Shown in pieces: positions 5,409 to 5,833 of a stretch of DNA of 5,833 nt; within the stretch, counting starts at the first letter, position 1, and each line of letters starts with the position of its first letter. The notes under the pieces were generated by a model, which searched no databases, was not told the DNA's origin, and worked only from the letters and a program-made list of their open reading frames with translations. The stretch covers positions 1-5,833 of the forward strand of contig JALWKH010000133.1 in assembly GCA_026996635.1 (NCBI GenBank), in the 5' to 3' direction. Source of the stretch: Bacteroidales bacterium (lineage in GTDB: Bacteria; Bacteroidota; Bacteroidia; Bacteroidales; JALTDM01). Position numbers and translations under genes: made by a program.

Positions 5409-5833
5409 ATGAAGAAGTTAGCAATAGCCTTATTCGGCTTGATTATACTTGCAGGCTGTAAGCATAATAACATAAACGAAAAAGACATCATAGCAAAAGT
5501 TAACGATGCCGTTTTGACGAAGTCTGAAATTAAAGAATTGATGGAAGAAAATAATTTTAAGGGAGAAGACAGCCTGTATATTATCAAAGCGTATGTGAAA
5601 AATTGGGTGGTAAATCAAGTACTCAAACAAGAAGCCGAAAACAATCTTAACGATTTGGACAAAGCTCGGATAGAAAAGTTAGTTGAAGAGTACAAAACAG
5701 ACTTATTCGTAAATAAATATAAACAGCTGTATATCAAGCAAAAACTGGACACAACGATTTCCGACACGGAACTTGTTTCGTTTTACCACACGTACAATTT
5801 CGATTACAGGTTGAAGCAACCTATAATTAAGGC
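5409..5833 (+). CDS. SurA_N-like lipoprotein, partial (3' end cut by window)
   Basis: An open frame from ATG 5409 to the end of the window, 141 codons plus two bases, with no stop. The N-terminus is a lipoprotein signal: MKK, a hydrophobic core, then the lipobox Leu-Ala-Gly-Cys with the lipidated cysteine at residue 17. The next residues (KHNNINEKD) lack the clustered acidic export signal described for surface lipoproteins in this phylum, so a periplasm-facing anchor is more likely. Residues about 26-45 (DIIAKVNDAVLTKSEIKELM) resemble the start of SurA/PpiC N-terminal domains, and long helices follow (59-110). SDTELVSFYHTYNFDYRL (118-135) fits the segment that precedes a parvulin domain. Whether a parvulin domain follows cannot be seen. 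It starts 10 nt after the stop of the preceding foldase gene and is surely co-transcribed. In related genomes I would expect a SurA-type gene next, but this is inference from memory. Confidence 0.88.
   Translation, partial: MKKLAIALFGLIILAGCKHNNINEKDIIAKVNDAVLTKSEIKELMEENNFKGEDSLYIIKAYVKNWVVNQVLKQEAENNLNDLDKARIEKLVEEYKTDLFVNKYKQLYIKQKLDTTISDTELVSFYHTYNFDYRLKQPIIK

Noticed and set aside
5246..5630. Two overlapping minus-strand open frames at the right end
   Set aside because: They lie antisense to the foldase end and the lipoprotein start. The plus-strand frame has a proper lipobox and SurA_N-like sequence, so these are shadows.

Overview
The window most likely comes from a Bacteroidetes (Bacteroidota) chromosome, probably Bacteroidales-like. 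The DNA is AT-rich. Exact Bacteroidetes-type -7 promoter boxes (TAnnTTTG) sit upstream of two divergent transcription units, and there are no recognisable Shine-Dalgarno sequences. Four of the six genes begin with a signal peptide or lipoprotein signal. A 668-aa two-parvulin PpiC protein followed by a SurA_N-like lipoprotein is an arrangement I associate with this phylum.

Layout. (1) 14-943, plus strand: a complete DUF368/PopT-type polyprenyl-phosphate transporter. (2) 944-1165: the gap between two convergent transcription units. It holds three degenerate copies of a roughly 36-nt palindromic dispersed repeat, one of them inverted relative to the others. (3) 2978 down to 1166, minus strand: a likely three-gene operon. 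In transcription order it encodes a 195-aa exported protein, a 269-aa exported helical protein, and a 121-aa soluble protein whose start lies 5 nt past the preceding stop. None of the three can be given a firm function. (4) 2979-3391: a divergent intergenic region with one promoter box facing each way and, between them, a cluster of hairpins that includes a terminator-like stem with no gene attached. (5) 3392-5833, plus strand: an envelope foldase operon. It contains a periplasmic PpiC/SurA-like peptidyl-prolyl isomerase and, 10 nt later, a lipoprotein with a SurA-type N-terminal region that is cut by the window edge.

How the genes fit together. The common theme is the cell envelope: undecaprenyl-phosphate recycling by the DUF368 protein, chaperoning of exported and outer-membrane proteins by the parvulin and its lipoprotein partner, and two exported proteins of unknown role. 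I see no CRISPR array, tRNA, rRNA, transposase, phage or toxin-antitoxin locus. Most of the window is ordinary chromosomal content. The parts that deserve a second look are the palindromic repeats with paired stem changes, the orphan hairpin cluster at 3151-3250, the 121-aa protein, which faintly resembles Csx20-like small Rossmannoid proteins, and the His-to-Gln change in the first parvulin domain.
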